A DNA stretch of 40,569 nucleotides. It comes from a virus. Below the pieces are notes generated by a model. That model was not told the origin of the DNA and ran no database searches. It saw only the letters and a program-made list of their open reading frames with translations. The position numbers and the translations under genes are program-made. The DNA lies in IMG/VR virus record IMGVR_UViG_3300020005_000002, positions 1-40,569 of that record; one strand, given 5' to 3'. Within the stretch, counting starts at the first letter, position 1, and every line of letters starts with the position of its first letter. Positions 7,833 to 15,480 of this stretch are shown here, piece by piece.

Positions 7833-8902
7833 AAGTATATTTTATGGGGTCGTATGAGGGATGTTTTAATGTAAGATGTCTTTTCCCTTTGCAGGAGAAT
7901 GGCTGGGATGGCGACCGCACAACAATGTCATTACAGCGAATATCCCCAGAACAGAAAGCAAAAGCATTGGTGGATGCCGATGTAATCGTATTTCATCGCC
8001 CTGAAAGAGAAGAACATTTAGCCATGCTCCGAGCTTTGAAACAAGCTGGGAAAAAAATTGTGTGCGATAACGATGATACTTTTAAGGATTATGGAGGCTT
8101 CAAATTCAATGAATATATGAATGAAGAAAAGGTTAAGCGAGGATTGGGAACGCTGAATAAGAATATAGATACTTTCATTAAAGAAGCAGACCTCGTAACC
8201 TGCGCAACAGAATTTCTTAAAAAGGAATATGCAGAACTTAATCCGAATGTCGTTGTCTTGCCGAATTGTGTAGACCCTTTCTATTACCCCGAACCCCTGC
8301 GCAATGAAACGGAGATAATACGCATCGGTATAACTGGGAGTGTGGGTGTAACTTCCGATGTGGAAGCACTGAAGCCGATTATTGACCATTATCAAAATGA
8401 CCCCAGAGTGCGATTAGTCTTGTTATCGCTCCCGCCAGAGGGAGATAATGAAATATACAAACAGCTTTATGTGGATGAATACGCTTTTTGGAATAAAGTG
8501 AACATTGAATGGCACTCTTTTGTCGCTACGGATGTGTATTACGATTATCTGAATGGATTGAAACTGGATATGGTTATCATCCCGCGCGCGAATAATTATT
8601 TTAATCGTTGCAAATCCAATCTAAAGTTTTTAGAAAACTCTATGTTAAAGATTGCTACCATTGCGCAAGGATTTTCAACAGGCGATTCTCCATATCAATC
8701 AGATAAAGATGATATGGCTCACATGATAATCGCAACAGATACGCAGAGCTGGATAAATGCCATTGAAGATTTAATCAACAACAAAGAAAAACGTGTGCAA
8801 CTCGCGGAAGAAGCGTATAATTATGTTAAGGAAAAATACTCCATTGAAAAAAATGCGCACTTATGGAAACAGGCTTACGAATCTTTATTCATTAAAAAAT
8901 AA
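7829..8902 (+). CDS. GT4-like glycosyltransferase inside the virion operon
   Basis: A 357-aa GT-B-fold enzyme. The N-terminal Rossmann half includes 'DADVIVFHRP' (about residues 50-60), KKIVCDNDDT (about 73-82) and DLVTCATEFLKKEY (about 114-127); the C-terminal half begins at RIGITGSVG (about 166) and contains CKSNLKFLENSMLKIATIA (about 263-281), the place where GT4 enzymes bind the donor nucleotide. It is coupled by a 4-nt overlap to the preceding gene and sits between capsid and connector genes, so a structural protein is a likely acceptor. That is inference; host-glycan modification is the alternative. Confidence 0.75.
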   Translation: MKVYFMGSYEGCFNVRCLFPLQENGWDGDRTTMSLQRISPEQKAKALVDADVIVFHRPEREEHLAMLRALKQAGKKIVCDNDDTFKDYGGFKFNEYMNEEKVKRGLGTLNKNIDTFIKEADLVTCATEFLKKEYAELNPNVVVLPNCVDPFYYPEPLRNETEIIRIGITGSVGVTSDVEALKPIIDHYQNDPRVRLVLLSLPPEGDNEIYKQLYVDEYAFWNKVNIEWHSFVATDVYYDYLNGLKLDMVIIPRANNYFNRCKSNLKFLENSMLKIATIAQGFSTGDSPYQSDKDDMAHMIIATDTQSWINAIEDLINNKEKRVQLAEEAYNYVKEKYSIEKNAHLWKQAYESLFIKK

Positions 8903-8905
8903 CTC

Positions 8906-9439
8906 ATGATATATCCCAAAACTATTACAATAGAAAACGCAAAACTTAAAACCCTTCTGCAAAAAAAGGGAGAATTGATTACTCTCGGCAGAGAAAAATC
9001 GGTAGAAATAGAAGAACTGGAAAAACAGATGGAGGAAACTGATAAAAAGATTCAGGAAGAAGAAAAGAAAGTAAACATTGAAGACCTCCTAGAAAAGGAA
9101 AAAGTAGAAACTAAAATCGTGGAAGAATGTATTGAAAAGATGAAAGTGATTAAGCAGGGAATCTTTGACCGAATGATAAAAGAAGTGCCAGCCGAATTAC
9201 ACACAAAATATGATGAGCTTAAAAAGAAAAAAGAAGAATTGGAAACAGAACGCAACAAACTGGCGCTCAAAGCGCAGAAGTATTCAGACCGTATTATTCC
9301 TCAAGCTCGTGAAATGATGAAGCCATTTTTAACAGACCAATTCGATGATTACGATAGTTTACAATTACAAGGCGATGAGATTGTAGCAACAATATTTAAT
9401 CATTTAAATGACTTCCGCACTAACTTCAAGAAAAAATAA
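8906..9439 (+). CDS. Coiled-coil hypothetical protein
   Basis: A 177-aa protein, largely a charged coiled coil (about residues 10-125), with a globular C-terminus containing AREMMKPFLTDQFDDYDSL. No family is recognised. It lies in the virion operon immediately after the glycosyltransferase, 3 nt apart, and its stop shares a base with the following endonuclease ATG, so that endonuclease was inserted exactly between it and the connector gene. Confidence 0.7.
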   Translation: MIYPKTITIENAKLKTLLQKKGELITLGREKSVEIEELEKQMEETDKKIQEEEKKVNIEDLLEKEKVETKIVEECIEKMKVIKQGIFDRMIKEVPAELHTKYDELKKKKEELETERNKLALKAQKYSDRIIPQAREMMKPFLTDQFDDYDSLQLQGDEIVATIFNHLNDFRTNFKKK

Positions 9440-9921
9440 TGAAAAAGATTCAATTAAACAATTCAAGAAAAACCAAGAATTATAGAAAATACTTTGCATT
9501 GGTAGACGATGAGGATTTTGAATTAGTTAGTCAGTATAAATGGAGCATTAGTTCATATGGATATGCAGAATGTCGAGATTCAGAGCATAAAATTCTTGGT
9601 ATGCATAGACTCATAATACCCACTAAAAGTGGAATGAAAATTGACCACATCAATATGAATCCCTTAGATAACAGACGAGAAAATTTGCGGATATGCACTC
9701 ACCGACAGAATTTATGGAATAGAATAAAACCAACAAATAATACTTCTGGATTTAAGGGGGTGTCTTGGGAAAAGAGGCGCAATAAATGGCGAGCATCTAT
9801 TTGTAAAAACTATAAACAGTTTTCATTGGGTGAATTTTTTACAAAGAATGAAGCCGCACTTGCATATAATCGTAAAGCAAGAGAATTATTCGGTAACTTT
9901 GCAAGACTAAATACTATATGA
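9439..9921 (+). CDS. HNH endonuclease with C-terminal AP2 DNA-binding domain
   Basis: A 160-aa free-standing homing endonuclease. The HNH core is MHRLIIP (about residue 55) then KIDHINMNPLDNRRENLR (about 68-86) with RQNLWNR. The C-terminal AP2/ERF-like domain starts at NTSGFKGVSWEKRRNKWRA (about 100) and ends with the usual AALAYNRKARELFGNFARLN. The combination is well known in phages. It overlaps the genes on both sides by 1-4 nt, so its arrival did not break the operon. It should cut related phages lacking it. Confidence 0.92.
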   Translation: MKKIQLNNSRKTKNYRKYFALVDDEDFELVSQYKWSISSYGYAECRDSEHKILGMHRLIIPTKSGMKIDHINMNPLDNRRENLRICTHRQNLWNRIKPTNNTSGFKGVSWEKRRNKWRASICKNYKQFSLGEFFTKNEAALAYNRKARELFGNFARLNTI

Positions 9922-10625
9922 GCGCAAATTTTACAAACATTGTTTCCTTAATAAATTCCAACACCAAAGCGAATGCTACGAGTTATCCGATAGCTGAAAA
10001 AGTGATAGATATAAACTTGGCGCTGGATAGAGCGTGGTCTATTATTTTGCAGGCGAGCGGAACTTGGCAACTAGATGATTCTAACCAGACCGATTATCCG
10101 ATAATCACTACCAATCTTACTTCCGCGCAAAGAGATTATTCTTTTACAGTAGACGGGTCGGGAAATGTAATCTTAGATATTTATAAGGTGCTAGTCGCCG
10201 ACCCCAATGGATTGTTCCATGAAATTTATCCAGTGGATGTGCAATCTGGTAAAGGTATGGATAGTTTCTTTAGCGGACAGAATATCGGCGGGCAACCTTT
10301 TAGATACGATAAGACCGCTAATGGTATTTTCCTAGACCCTGTGCCGAATTACAGCGTAGCTGGCGGATTAAAAATTTATATCAACAGGGAAGCAACCTAT
10401 TTTACAGTTTCTGATACCACCAAGAAGCCTGGCTTTGCGGGTATTTTCCACGAATATCTGGCTTTGCGTCCCTCTTACCAATACGCCTATCGCAACGGAC
10501 TGGCTAATATGAATGTTTTGAAATCGGAGATGCTAGAAATGGAAGATGCGATAGGAGAGTATTATTCCAAAAGGTCGAAAGACGAAAAGATGCAGATTTT
10601 GACTAGGCATAGAAATCCAAGATGA
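9918..10625 (+). CDS. Putative head-tail connector / adaptor protein
   Basis: A 235-aa protein with the sequence style of connector subunits that follow the coat gene in short-tailed phages. It has an N-terminal helix, a beta-rich middle, and the segment KKPGFAGIFHEYLALRPSYQYA (about residues 180-200, quoted in part), a pattern I associate with phage adaptor proteins below the portal. The C-terminus is helical and basic. It overlaps the endonuclease stop by 4 nt. The role is from context and general resemblance. Confidence 0.65.
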   Translation: MSANFTNIVSLINSNTKANATSYPIAEKVIDINLALDRAWSIILQASGTWQLDDSNQTDYPIITTNLTSAQRDYSFTVDGSGNVILDIYKVLVADPNGLFHEIYPVDVQSGKGMDSFFSGQNIGGQPFRYDKTANGIFLDPVPNYSVAGGLKIYINREATYFTVSDTTKKPGFAGIFHEYLALRPSYQYAYRNGLANMNVLKSEMLEMEDAIGEYYSKRSKDEKMQILTRHRNPR

Positions 10626-10831
10626 GTTCATTTACTAATCAAAATAAAAATTCCGCAAGCTGGAACAATGCTTCAAAAAATATAAGCACATATGTAAATT
10701 CAGATAAAACCAAATTTGAGCAATTCTTATTAACAGAAGACGGAGGATATTTATTACAAGAAAATGGAAGCAGAATAATTTTAGAACAATCATCTGTTTT
10801 AGGTAACTGGGCTAGTCAAACAAAACATTAA
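10622..10831 (+). CDS. Small putative tail protein
   Basis: A 69-aa protein ending with EDGGYLLQENGSRIILEQS, a beta-strand motif (LLxEDGxxLLQE) recurrent in phage tail and baseplate proteins. The N-terminus is Asn/Ser-rich. It overlaps the preceding gene by 4 nt. The exact function is unknown. Confidence 0.6.
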   Translation: MSSFTNQNKNSASWNNASKNISTYVNSDKTKFEQFLLTEDGGYLLQENGSRIILEQSSVLGNWASQTKH

Positions 10832-10832
10832 A

Positions 10833-11606
10833 ATGGCAGACCAAAAAATTACAGCTTTAACAAATTACACTACTCCACTTGATGCGGATGTTTTACCAAT
10901 CGTGGATGTGGCGAATGGAATCACTAAAAAAATTCCTATCAATGCTATTTTCCCTGCTTCCTCCACCGACAATGCTATTGCTCGTTTTGATGGCGTTACA
11001 GGCAAATTATTACAGAATAGTGGAATTATATTAGAAGATATTGATAGTAATCTTAATTACATATTGCATCCTTTAGCTGTTGCGGGAGTTGGAACGGGAG
11101 TAGTTCTTCGTGGTTCTCAGGGAGGAAATAATTTTACGGGAGGAGGAGTAATCGTAATCGGTTATGATGGTGCTGGTTCAGGAGATGGAGGAACTGCGCG
11201 AGTTATTGGAGGAGCTGGTGGGACAACTGGTGTAGGAGGTGCGGTTACTATTGAAGGCGGTAATGGTGGTTCAGTTTCAGGAAGTGGAAATACTGTTTCA
11301 ATAATCGGAGGTGCTGCTGTATCTGGTAATGGAGGAAATATAAATATATTTCCAGGAGCAACGGCTGGAGGTGGGGGTATAGGACATATAAATTTGTATT
11401 CTTATCATGGATTTGCTTTTGGTGCAACACTAGATTTAAGTGGTATTACTGCATCTGATAAAACTTTCACTTTTCCTAATCTAACAGGGACATTTGTCGT
11501 AGCTTCCGCAGTGAATGTAGTCAGTCCAACTTCTCCTAATAGAACATTAACCATAGATATAGGAGGCACAACTTATTATATCGCCGCTAAAACAACAAAC
11601 AATTAA
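10833..11606 (+). CDS. Glycine-rich tail or fiber-associated protein
   Basis: A 257-aa protein. The N-terminus (MADQKITALTNYTTPLDADV, then PIVDVANGITKKI) is a widespread tail attachment module in metagenomic phages. Residues about 85-190 are Gly/Ser-rich repeats that alternate with valine and isoleucine, suggesting a beta-solenoid or poly-Gly helix like those in cold-adapted adhesins. The C-terminus is a compact beta domain (FPNLTGTFVV, then TIDIGGTTYYI). It is probably part of a tail spike or fiber. Confidence 0.65.
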   Translation: MADQKITALTNYTTPLDADVLPIVDVANGITKKIPINAIFPASSTDNAIARFDGVTGKLLQNSGIILEDIDSNLNYILHPLAVAGVGTGVVLRGSQGGNNFTGGGVIVIGYDGAGSGDGGTARVIGGAGGTTGVGGAVTIEGGNGGSVSGSGNTVSIIGGAAVSGNGGNINIFPGATAGGGGIGHINLYSYHGFAFGATLDLSGITASDKTFTFPNLTGTFVVASAVNVVSPTSPNRTLTIDIGGTTYYIAAKTTNN

Positions 11607-11638
11607 AATGGAAAGAATAATTAACAAAATTTCTCCGA

Positions 11639-11929
11639 ATGGATAAAACAACACAACTTGAAAAAAGAATTGAGGAATTAGAAAAGAAACTTGTTTCTTT
11701 AGAAACTTCTAGTGGTGTTCCTGATAATTTGGTTAAGTCTTTAGCAGGCAGAGGATTTTTGAAACCACAAGCTCCAGCTATTTTTGTCATAGGAGCTGAC
11801 CAAGGGGCTTGGCTTAATACAGGTGGAGGCTCAGACTTAGCATTTCCTCCTGCTTTTGCTCCAATTACACAAGGTGATTTTGCAGGTTTTTGGATTCCAT
11901 TATATATACCTCCACCATCTCATTTATGA
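11639..11929 (+). CDS. Small coiled-coil protein before tail nozzle gene
   Basis: A 96-aa protein with an N-terminal coiled coil (TQLEKRIEELEKKLVSLET) and a hydrophobic, Gly/Pro-rich C-terminus (PPAFAPITQGDFAGFWIPLY). Its stop overlaps the next ATG (ATGA). No family is recognised; the coiled coil suggests a trimer, as for tail tips or fiber adaptors. Confidence 0.6.
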   Translation: MDKTTQLEKRIEELEKKLVSLETSSGVPDNLVKSLAGRGFLKPQAPAIFVIGADQGAWLNTGGGSDLAFPPAFAPITQGDFAGFWIPLYIPPPSHL

Positions 11930-14031
11930 AACATTATTTTCCCCCACAAAATCAAAACTTTCGTTACTTACAGACTAATCGTTCTGACCGACTGGGTTCT
12001 ATTTGGAGTTCATTCAATCTTGACTTTCAAAGCAAATTGGGAACTTTGAGATTGGCAAACAAGTTGGTTACCAACACCACATCTTCAGATGACGCAGATT
12101 TAGGATTACCTATCGCTTTTGAGTTCTATTATAGTGAATGGTGGGCGATAGCGGGAACAAGGCTGTTCAAAAATGGTTCACCAGAACTTACGGCAACATT
12201 CGTTGAGGATACTACATCTTACGATGGACGAGAGATAGGAGATGGCACAACCCAATTTGATGTATCCAATCCAGCAGGAACAACTTTTAGATATTCGTAT
12301 GATGGAACAGGAACTAATCCTAATATCTATGTGGATTTTATTGTCGGTTCAACTATTATAATCACTGCTACGAACATGGCGGCAGGGAATGAAGGAACTT
12401 TTATAATAACTGGAAATGGAATCAATTATTTTGAAGTAACAAATGCGGCAGGAGTGGTGGAAATAAACAAAACTATTGGTTCAGGAAGTATTTTTCTAAA
12501 AATACCCACCATAGGAACAGACTATTCTTCTATTGTTTCAGATATGAAGGTATTTAATGATAAACTCTGGGTAAGTTCCGCCACCGCTTTACGGTCTAAA
12601 TTTTCTGACCTTGGTTTTACAAATTGGGTGGATGTGGCTTTTTTTGCTAGTTCGGTTACTCCCCATGTTTTATCTTATTTTAAGAAAACCATTCGCCTTT
12701 ATTTCGTTAATAGTAGTGTAAGTATCGGTTCGGTAGATTCGTCCGATATTGTTTCTGTTTCGGGTAATTATACACTCGGAGTTAATGAGTTAACTTCGAT
12801 TGGTTTTATTTCCTCAATGGTTGTTTCTAGTAATTTTATTTGGATAGGCAGTTTTCAAAATAATACTAATAATACCGACCCGATTAGAGATAATAATACC
12901 AAAGGAGCTGTTTTGCAGTGGGATGGATTTTCCAATCAGATTACAACCCAATTTGATATTGAAGCAGGCGGAGTATTGGCAATGTGCGTACACGATGATG
13001 TGCCTTACGCATTGGACACCGAAGGAAGAATTTTGAAATACACAGGATATTCTTTTCAAGAAATTGCCCGCTTACCTATTGACAGAACTTTATTAACAAA
13101 TACTACGGCTCTTTTGGTAAATCACTTTGTTCACTTCAATGGAATGACATCGACTAAAAATAATACAATTCTGATAAATATAAATAACCTAAATCATGAC
13201 AACCAAGCTGATGTGAATGAAAATACTCCTTCAGGAATTTGGGAATTGGATTTAGAAACAAATAACTTCACTCATAGATATTCTCCAACCTTAAAAGCAA
13301 GAAGCAGTAGCACTATCACGGACTATGGACAAAATAAAATCTCCGCAGGAGGCGCGATAAAGATAAACACTTTACAAAGTAATTCCGTAAATGGACGAAG
13401 CACTTTAATTGCTGGATTTAATTACTTTATGGACGCTACGACAATTAAATCAGGTATCTTCATAGATAGTCCAGCCAAAGCGGTAAATGACAACGAAGGA
13501 CAAAAGAGGGGTTACTTCGTAACCACTTGGTTTGAATCAAATGAGATAACCGATAACTGGACAAGAATCTGGGCGACTCATAGGAGATTTTTAAATGAAA
13601 CAGATAAAATCGTTGTAAAATATAGGTTAAATGACGAAGACCCTCTACAAAATATCACGATAACTTGGACTTCCACGACCACTTTCACCACGACTACCGA
13701 TGTGTCCGCCTATGCTCTCTACGAAGTGGAAATCTTGCAAGGCACGGGAAGCGGGAGTTGCAATCAAATCACCACAGTAACTTTCTCATCTCCTAATTAC
13801 ACAGTAACGCTAGATACTGCGGTAACAGGCGTAAGTGGAACGGCTAAAGCTAGATTCCAAAAATGGATAAAGTTAGGAGAAATCACTGGTCAAGTTCTAT
13901 CTTACGGAAGTTTCCCGATAACTTTAACGAACACGCGAATACAAATAAAATGCTGTATGGAATTTACGGGCGATGATGAGTTTCATAAAATAATTTTAGT
14001 TTCCAATGACGACTTAAAGGCGATTGCTTAA
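11926..14031 (+). CDS. Large beta-rich tail protein, probable tail nozzle/tube subunit
   Basis: A 701-aa protein from ATG 11926, chosen because it makes an ATGA overlap; the frame opens earlier at 11890 inside the preceding gene. It is beta-rich with several WD/propeller-like strands (DMKVFNDKLWVSS, VLSYFKKTIRLYF, VLQWDGFSNQI). Size and gene order (after the connector, before internal proteins) match tail tubular protein B/gp10-like nozzles of short-tailed phages. The assignment rests on order and fold style; no short motif is diagnostic. Confidence 0.65.
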   Translation: MKHYFPPQNQNFRYLQTNRSDRLGSIWSSFNLDFQSKLGTLRLANKLVTNTTSSDDADLGLPIAFEFYYSEWWAIAGTRLFKNGSPELTATFVEDTTSYDGREIGDGTTQFDVSNPAGTTFRYSYDGTGTNPNIYVDFIVGSTIIITATNMAAGNEGTFIITGNGINYFEVTNAAGVVEINKTIGSGSIFLKIPTIGTDYSSIVSDMKVFNDKLWVSSATALRSKFSDLGFTNWVDVAFFASSVTPHVLSYFKKTIRLYFVNSSVSIGSVDSSDIVSVSGNYTLGVNELTSIGFISSMVVSSNFIWIGSFQNNTNNTDPIRDNNTKGAVLQWDGFSNQITTQFDIEAGGVLAMCVHDDVPYALDTEGRILKYTGYSFQEIARLPIDRTLLTNTTALLVNHFVHFNGMTSTKNNTILININNLNHDNQADVNENTPSGIWELDLETNNFTHRYSPTLKARSSSTITDYGQNKISAGGAIKINTLQSNSVNGRSTLIAGFNYFMDATTIKSGIFIDSPAKAVNDNEGQKRGYFVTTWFESNEITDNWTRIWATHRRFLNETDKIVVKYRLNDEDPLQNITITWTSTTTFTTTTDVSAYALYEVEILQGTGSGSCNQITTVTFSSPNYTVTLDTAVTGVSGTAKARFQKWIKLGEITGQVLSYGSFPITLTNTRIQIKCCMEFTGDDEFHKIILVSNDDLKAIA

Positions 14032-14035
14032 TAAA

Positions 14036-14044
14036 TGTTATAAT
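14036..14044 (+). promoter_or_regulatory. Extended -10 promoter, leaderless
   Basis: TGTTATAAT is a perfect extended -10 (TGNTATAAT). Seven bases separate it from the ATG at 14052, so transcription is expected to start at or next to the start codon. No -35 is visible. It starts the internal-protein transcription unit. Confidence 0.7.
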
Positions 14045-14051
14045 AAATAAA

Positions 14052-15479
14052 ATGCCAACCAACACATTTAAAAAAGGAGATACATTATACAGTCAAGATA
14101 CGGGAGAATCTCTTGGGATTGTTAATTATGATACTCAAACGGGAGCTAAACTGCGCAAAGGACAGACAACCGATATAATTTCCAATCCGCCGACTAATAT
14201 AATTCCCTCTGATACACTATCCAATTCCACACAGCGCTTAAAATTGCCACCTGCGAGTACCGATACAACTGGCGCGGGGTTAAGTTCTTATGTGGAAAAT
14301 ATGGCTAGTGCTTCGCAGACTGCAAGTGATAAAACGATAACGGAAAAAGATACTTCTGGGCTAGACTATTTAAAAGCTTTGACAGATTCAGAAAATATAC
14401 CTAGTAGTATTGATTACACGGCGCAAGATAAGGCTAAAAAGATATCTGATAAATTAAATGCGCAAATAATGGCGGATGCCAAAGCGACCAGAGATAGGAT
14501 TGAACAGGTAAAACAAACTTTTGGAGGTACAACGGCAGGAGCGCAACAAGAAATAGGGCGTATTCAAAATGAAAGTTCCAATCATCAAGCGGATTTGGCT
14601 ATTCTAAAATTTGTGGCGGATAATGATTATCAAGGAGCGGCAGATATAGCAGATAGACAATTAAAAAATAAATTGGAAGCAAGTCGTATCAAACTGGAAG
14701 GATTAAAATTTATTTATACCGAAAACAAAGAAATGTTTAATAAGGCGGAGGATAGGGCTTATCAAGAGAAAATCAAAAATGATGAAAGAGCTTATGATGA
14801 GAAAGTAAAGTTTGAAACCGACCTAAATAATTTGAAACTTAAAGCCGCGGAACATAAAGTTGATGCGACAACTCTTCAAAAAATGGGTGAAGCAAAAACA
14901 ATTAGCGAAGCAATAGACATTGGGAGAAATTGGATGTCAGATGCGATAAAAACAGATGCAAATGTTCCAACTATTAAAACTATCAACGGGGTAGATATGC
15001 AATGGGACGGAACTAAATGGATAACCCCAACAGGAGCAGGCGGAGGCGGTGTAATTTCTCCTTATCAAGATGAAAGAATGACTAGGAATCTTCAAGCAGT
15101 AGCCAATTTAAAGTCAAGAGTGAATTTTCAGACAATCGGTGTTTTTAACGCATTAGGTGGTTGGACGCCAGGGTCAATTCAGAGAGATTTTAATTCGGAT
15201 GTTAAAACTTTGATAGCAAATATAACTTTCGGGGAATTAACGGCGATGCGCGAAGCGTCTAAAACAGGTGGAGCTTTGGGGCAAGTGTCGGATAGAGAAA
15301 ACCAGTTACTTGGTGCAACCTTAGGTTCACTTGATACTTGGCAAAGTCCAAGTCAATTTTCTGATAATCTTCAGAAAATAGAGGATAGCATATTGAGATG
15401 GAAAAATGCGGTTCATCAATATGGTAGTGGACAGATAATAATATCTCCAACAGGCGAACAAATAATAATCACTGATTAA
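14052..15479 (+). CDS. Putative internal virion / ejection protein
   Basis: A 475-aa protein. Residues about 1-100 are Thr/Ser-rich, residues 120-270 are long helices and coiled coil, and the C-terminus carries GELTAMREASKTGGALGQ followed by VSDREN and LGSLDTWQSP (about 390-430), a motif that recurs at the ends of internal and ejection proteins of short-tailed phages. Such proteins are packed in the head and injected before or with DNA. It lies after the nozzle gene and is followed one base later by the next internal-protein gene. The start is the ATG 7 nt after an extended -10 promoter. Confidence 0.7.
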   Translation: MPTNTFKKGDTLYSQDTGESLGIVNYDTQTGAKLRKGQTTDIISNPPTNIIPSDTLSNSTQRLKLPPASTDTTGAGLSSYVENMASASQTASDKTITEKDTSGLDYLKALTDSENIPSSIDYTAQDKAKKISDKLNAQIMADAKATRDRIEQVKQTFGGTTAGAQQEIGRIQNESSNHQADLAILKFVADNDYQGAADIADRQLKNKLEASRIKLEGLKFIYTENKEMFNKAEDRAYQEKIKNDERAYDEKVKFETDLNNLKLKAAEHKVDATTLQKMGEAKTISEAIDIGRNWMSDAIKTDANVPTIKTINGVDMQWDGTKWITPTGAGGGGVISPYQDERMTRNLQAVANLKSRVNFQTIGVFNALGGWTPGSIQRDFNSDVKTLIANITFGELTAMREASKTGGALGQVSDRENQLLGATLGSLDTWQSPSQFSDNLQKIEDSILRWKNAVHQYGSGQIIISPTGEQIIITD

Positions 15480-15480
15480 A

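Noticed and set aside
11608-11646. 12-aa frame before 11639
   Set aside because: It is too short to support and overlaps the next start; it may merely carry ribosomes to it.
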